From Eubacterium sp. ER2 (GTDB taxonomy: Bacteria > Bacillota > Clostridia > Lachnospirales > Lachnospiraceae): a stretch of 64,000 bases of DNA. The stretch spans positions 104,209-168,208 of the forward strand of contig NZ_JPJE01000032.1 in NCBI RefSeq assembly GCF_000765215.1. The letters run 5' to 3'. The position numbers and the translations under genes are program-made. The notes beneath the pieces are model-generated. The model did no database searches and was not told the DNA's origin. It worked only from the letters and a program-made list of their open reading frames with translations. Positions 63,947 through 64,000 of this stretch are shown here, one piece after another. Position 1 is the first letter of the stretch. The number at the start of each line of letters is the position of its first letter.

Positions 63947-64000
63947 GGTGGGATTATTCACTTTTAATGGTATAGAGGAGTCATCCCTCCGGAGGTTCTC

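Noticed and set aside
1..64000. tRNA, rRNA, prophage, integrase or transposase genes
   Set aside because: None was seen on either strand; transfer is inferred only from composition and gene relics.

Overview
The window reads as chromosomal DNA of a fermentative, anaerobic Firmicute, most likely a gut Lachnospiraceae (Clostridium cluster XIVa). The evidence is the GC-rich Clostridia-style codon use, strong AGGAGG ribosome sites, CIRCE/HrcA heat-shock control, a ferredoxin-type aldo/keto reductase, a Firmicutes-type GalT, a Clostridia-type guanidinium exporter and the plant-oligosaccharide gene content. This is inference from gene families; no rRNA or tRNA is present to fix the taxon. No gene-free stretch exceeds 300 bases.

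Layout. 1-9.7 kb (all minus strand): the N-terminal half of ClpB behind a CIRCE-controlled promoter, an AT-rich pair of tiny membrane genes, a C39-type peptidase, a signal peptidase II homologue, a small coiled-coil protein, a Csp-like S8 protease, then clpX, ligA and a pseudouridine synthase. 10-18.4 kb: a DUF5721-like gene, an Fe-S aldo/keto reductase, htpG with a perfect CIRCE, and an ABC exporter pair whose permease carries a giant coiled coil. 18.6-27.2 kb: a sodium:neurotransmitter symporter-family transporter, a zinc-ribbon membrane protein behind two XRE regulators, a ClC antiporter, and a YfhO/GT2 pair resembling the envelope-glycosylation partners CsbB-YfhO. 27.3-31.2 kb: an ATPase remnant, galT, galK and a HAD phosphatase. 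31.4-38.3 kb: MarR-MATE with twin operators, then AraC/GH31/MFS/AraC.

38.4-53.5 kb is an msm-like alpha-galactoside locus. An AraC regulator is divergent from a sugar-binding lipoprotein, two permeases, a GH36 alpha-galactosidase and an amylosucrase-like GH13; a second AraC + GH36 pair lies downstream. Together with galK-galT this gives a route from raffinose-family sugars to glycolysis, but the importer has no ATPase gene here. Between the two GH36 loci sits a clearly AT-rich insert holding a BceAB-type peptide-antibiotic ABC transporter whose permease is broken by one in-frame TGA; ATPase and unidentified remnants flank it.

53.6-64 kb: a GNAT gene, an OFA-type MFS carrier, and a Gdx/SugE guanidinium exporter with a structured, terminator-bearing leader (candidate guanidine riboswitch). 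Last is a compact eight-gene minus-strand operon, larE-larB-larC followed by a nickel/peptide ABC importer (binding protein, two permeases, two ATPases), which couples metal uptake to synthesis of the nickel-pincer nucleotide cofactor. No larA (lactate racemase) is visible, so the client enzyme lies outside the window.
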